A stretch of 64,000 nucleotides of DNA from Rotaria sordida (taxonomy: Eukaryota; Rotifera; Eurotatoria; Philodinida; Philodinidae), in contig CAJNOL010000215.1 of assembly GCA_905250125.1 (NCBI GenBank), forward strand, positions 124,001 to 188,000. The letters are read 5' to 3'. Both the position numbers and the translations under genes were made by a program. The notes beneath the pieces were generated by a model that saw nothing but the letters and a program-made list of their open reading frames with translations, searched no databases and was not told where the DNA came from. Positions 61,837 to 64,000 of the stretch are shown here, one piece after another (within the stretch, counting starts at the first letter, position 1; every line of letters begins with the position of its first letter).

Positions 61837-64000
61837 TTAGTCTTTAAAAGTTTCGTTCAAAGATGAAGTTCTATGAGATGAAACATCAATTTTCATCTTC
61901 GGTGAAAGAAGATGAATGAATCCATCAAGATCAAATTCATTTGGTAAAGTATCGATTGTATTCATTTGTTCATTAAAAATATCAAGAGTTCTAAAAGCTT
62001 CATGAAGCTCATCTAAAAGAAAAAGAAAATCATATTGATCTTGAATTTTTATTATTATTAATTAAGTTAATCAATACTAACCTAGTGTCATTTTCTCACC
62101 ATCTGTCATCTGTAACGATATATAGCAAGATATATTATAGAAAAAAAAAAAATTATTCATACGTACGAGAGTTTGTATAAGTGAATGAATATTAATTTTA
62201 GAATTTTTTGATGATTTATATACATCAAAAACTGATTTAAGTATATTATAAATCGATGTTTGAAGAGTATTATTAGCAAAATGATTATAATAAATTCGAA
62301 TTGTTTCATAAAAATCAATTTTGATTTTATATGGATCAAGAATATTTTTCTTAAAACATTGTTCATCATATAATTCTTGTATTTGACGTTCAGATATATA
62401 AATACCAAGTGCACGAATAAAATCTGTAATTAATGGTAATGAAATAACTTGTTCAATTGTTAAATTACTTGCATCTTGTAATTGAATATAATAAAATAAT
62501 GATTGAAATTGTTTTAATTCTAAATTTGATTCTAATGTTTTATTTTCTAAAGATTTTTCCATTGAAATTATATCAAATTTCCATATAAATATACAATTAT
62601 CTTTTTCACCACAAGAAATTAAAAGATTATGACATGATGTCACATCAAATAAACGTACACCAGTTGGATGAGCTAAAATCATATCATATTCATTTGGATG
62701 ACCTGTTCCAGGTAATTGCATTACACCAATTTTATTTAATGTTCGATAAGCAAGATAAGATCTATTAAGAATATCTTCACAATTATTTAACCAGACTTTT
62801 ATCTGAATAGAAAAAAAAAAACAAATTGTTTTTTTTTTTTGCCATAAAATGACAACAAATAAATATCTTTTTACTTGTTGAAATGAAGAATCTATTGCTT
62901 GAACCGTATGTCGACATTTTTTTGAATTAATATCAAAAAATTTTATTCGACCATTATTAATTGAACATATTAAATAATCAGTTTTTGCATCAATAGAATA
63001 AAGAACTAAAGATGATATATATGATGGATATTCAACAAGATTTATTTGAGATTGTATTATAAATGGATATTGTCGTTGATAATCAATACAATATTCAATA
63101 AGATACCCATCACTATTACAAGAAAATAATCGTTGTTTTTTTGTATATCGATCTTCTGTAAATAATATTGCAGTTATATTACTAAAATGATTCATACAAT
63201 GACCATGATTATGATAAATATGAGATTTTTGTTCATCTTGAACATAAAGTGTAATATTCTTTTACAAAAGATTAGATATTTATTAATGATGAATGAATAA
63301 AACTTACTGTATCAAGACTAACAGCAGCTAGAAAAATTGTATTTGGAGAAAATTGAAGAAAAGTTATCGATGATTGAGAATTATATAATGGACGATTGTT
63401 AATTGGATTATATGTAGCAGCTATAAATCAAGGATTAATTTTCAGAATTTATTTAAAAAATCTTTTTTTTCTGTATCTTTTTATGGAAGCTAGTCTGATT
63501 AAGTTCTCTATATGCACAATGTTTCAGACCAAAATTCGAGAATATGAGTTTTCCGAAAACCTGTGACCCCTAGAAAAAAAATTCAATAGCGCAGTCAAAT
63601 ATCAATAGGTACTCAAATCCTTTGAGGATTTTTATTAGGACATTATGTAGTGTCTATAGACAAAAAAAAAATCATTGAAATCAGAAGGAGATATAGGGTG
63701 CGGGTGTGGATGTGAATGAAGAACCAACTTCCACATCCACATCCCCACACTTGAAGATAAACGTCTACTTCACTAATAAACTTCAAGATTTTCATACCAT
63801 CATATAACCAAATCAAACCATTATCTAAACCGATGGCTAAGTGTGAACATTTTTTATTAAGAGCCAATTTTGATATTCCAATAGTAGTTGAAGTCGATAT
63901 GAACTTGTCAAGAAATAAAGTACGTTCTTAACAAAAGTGCATTGATGATTTTATGAAGTATTTGTAAATATACATACTTTCACCATGCCAAACATAGAGA
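61837..64000 (-). CDS. CFAP251/WDR66-like axonemal WD-repeat protein, C-terminal part
   Basis: The gene runs in from beyond the right edge. Exons, in transcription order: 64000-63980 (partial), about 63903-63798, 63420-63308, 63258-62875, 62802-62167, 62109-62082 and 62012-61837 (TAA 61837-61839). All junctions kept phase where I could test them. WD-type strands include [45 protein letters not shown] and [17 protein letters not shown]. After the propeller come [27 protein letters not shown] and a C-terminal EF-hand-like region ([11 protein letters not shown]). This resembles the WDR66 C-terminus, a calmodulin- and radial-spoke-associated protein of motile cilia, which fits a ciliated animal. 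The upstream exon boundary at ~63903 is the least certain. Confidence 0.75.
63680..63755. repeat. GT-rich / CA-rich inverted tract in a CFAP251-like intron
   Basis: A G-rich stretch (gggtgcgggtgtggatgtg, about 63697-63715) is followed after ~18 bp by its C-rich counterpart (ccacatccacatccccacac, about 63731-63750). The two could form a hairpin. Composition and arrangement echo the larger tract at 18.9-19.1 kb. Confidence 0.6.

Overview
The window is AT-rich metazoan nuclear DNA. Its genes are split into many short exons by introns that are mostly 40-150 bp, with standard GT/AG boundaries. I infer a bdelloid rotifer. The evidence is a broken member of what I recognise as the bdelloid-expanded LRR-like family (22.1-22.9 kb), GT-rich tracts containing the TGTGGG hexamer reported for bdelloid telomeres, and the overall gene style. 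All exon models were built by eye from splice signals and reading phase. Several models close exactly in frame, which is strong internal support.

Layout. 0-2.6 kb (+): 3' end of an unrecognised coiled-coil/low-complexity gene. 6.1-13.5 kb (+): a large, mostly disordered, unrecognised gene in at least 8 exons. 13.5-22 kb: a repeat-rich island with nested foldback (long inverted repeat) elements, one with an intact 8-bp target duplication. It also holds a GT-rich telomere-like minisatellite, an orphan exon and a decayed DD41D-type mariner transposase. 22.1-22.9 kb (+): pseudogene of the LRR-like family. 24.7-29.5 kb (-): RBM5/RBM10-type splicing factor in 18 exons. 30.2-47.6 kb (+): an L-type (Cav1) calcium channel alpha1 subunit in more than 40 exons, head-to-head with the RBM gene. 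51.0-52.8 kb (+): a small heat-shock protein with three alpha-crystallin domains. 55.4-56.3 kb (-): TIMM23. 56.7-59.5 kb (-): a Src-type tyrosine kinase. 61.8-64.0 kb (-): C-terminal part of a CFAP251/WDR66-like axonemal WD-repeat protein, running off the window.

The genes are not a functional cluster. They are ordinary animal housekeeping, signalling and ciliary genes. The most interesting points are: (i) a pair of tandem 97-nt exons in the Cav1 gene, forced by reading phase to be mutually exclusive, at the position where Cav2 channels have their 37a/37b pair; (ii) a candidate 21-nt microexon in the IVS3-S4 linker of the same channel; (iii) a Src-type kinase with Phe at the C-terminal inhibitory tyrosine position; (iv) a head-to-head GT-rich/CA-rich telomere-like junction; (v) a recurring class of 0.5-0.9 kb foldback elements placed in introns and intergenic DNA. 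I saw no operon, CRISPR array or prokaryotic defence-type system. I recognised no tRNA or rRNA gene, but could not search exhaustively.
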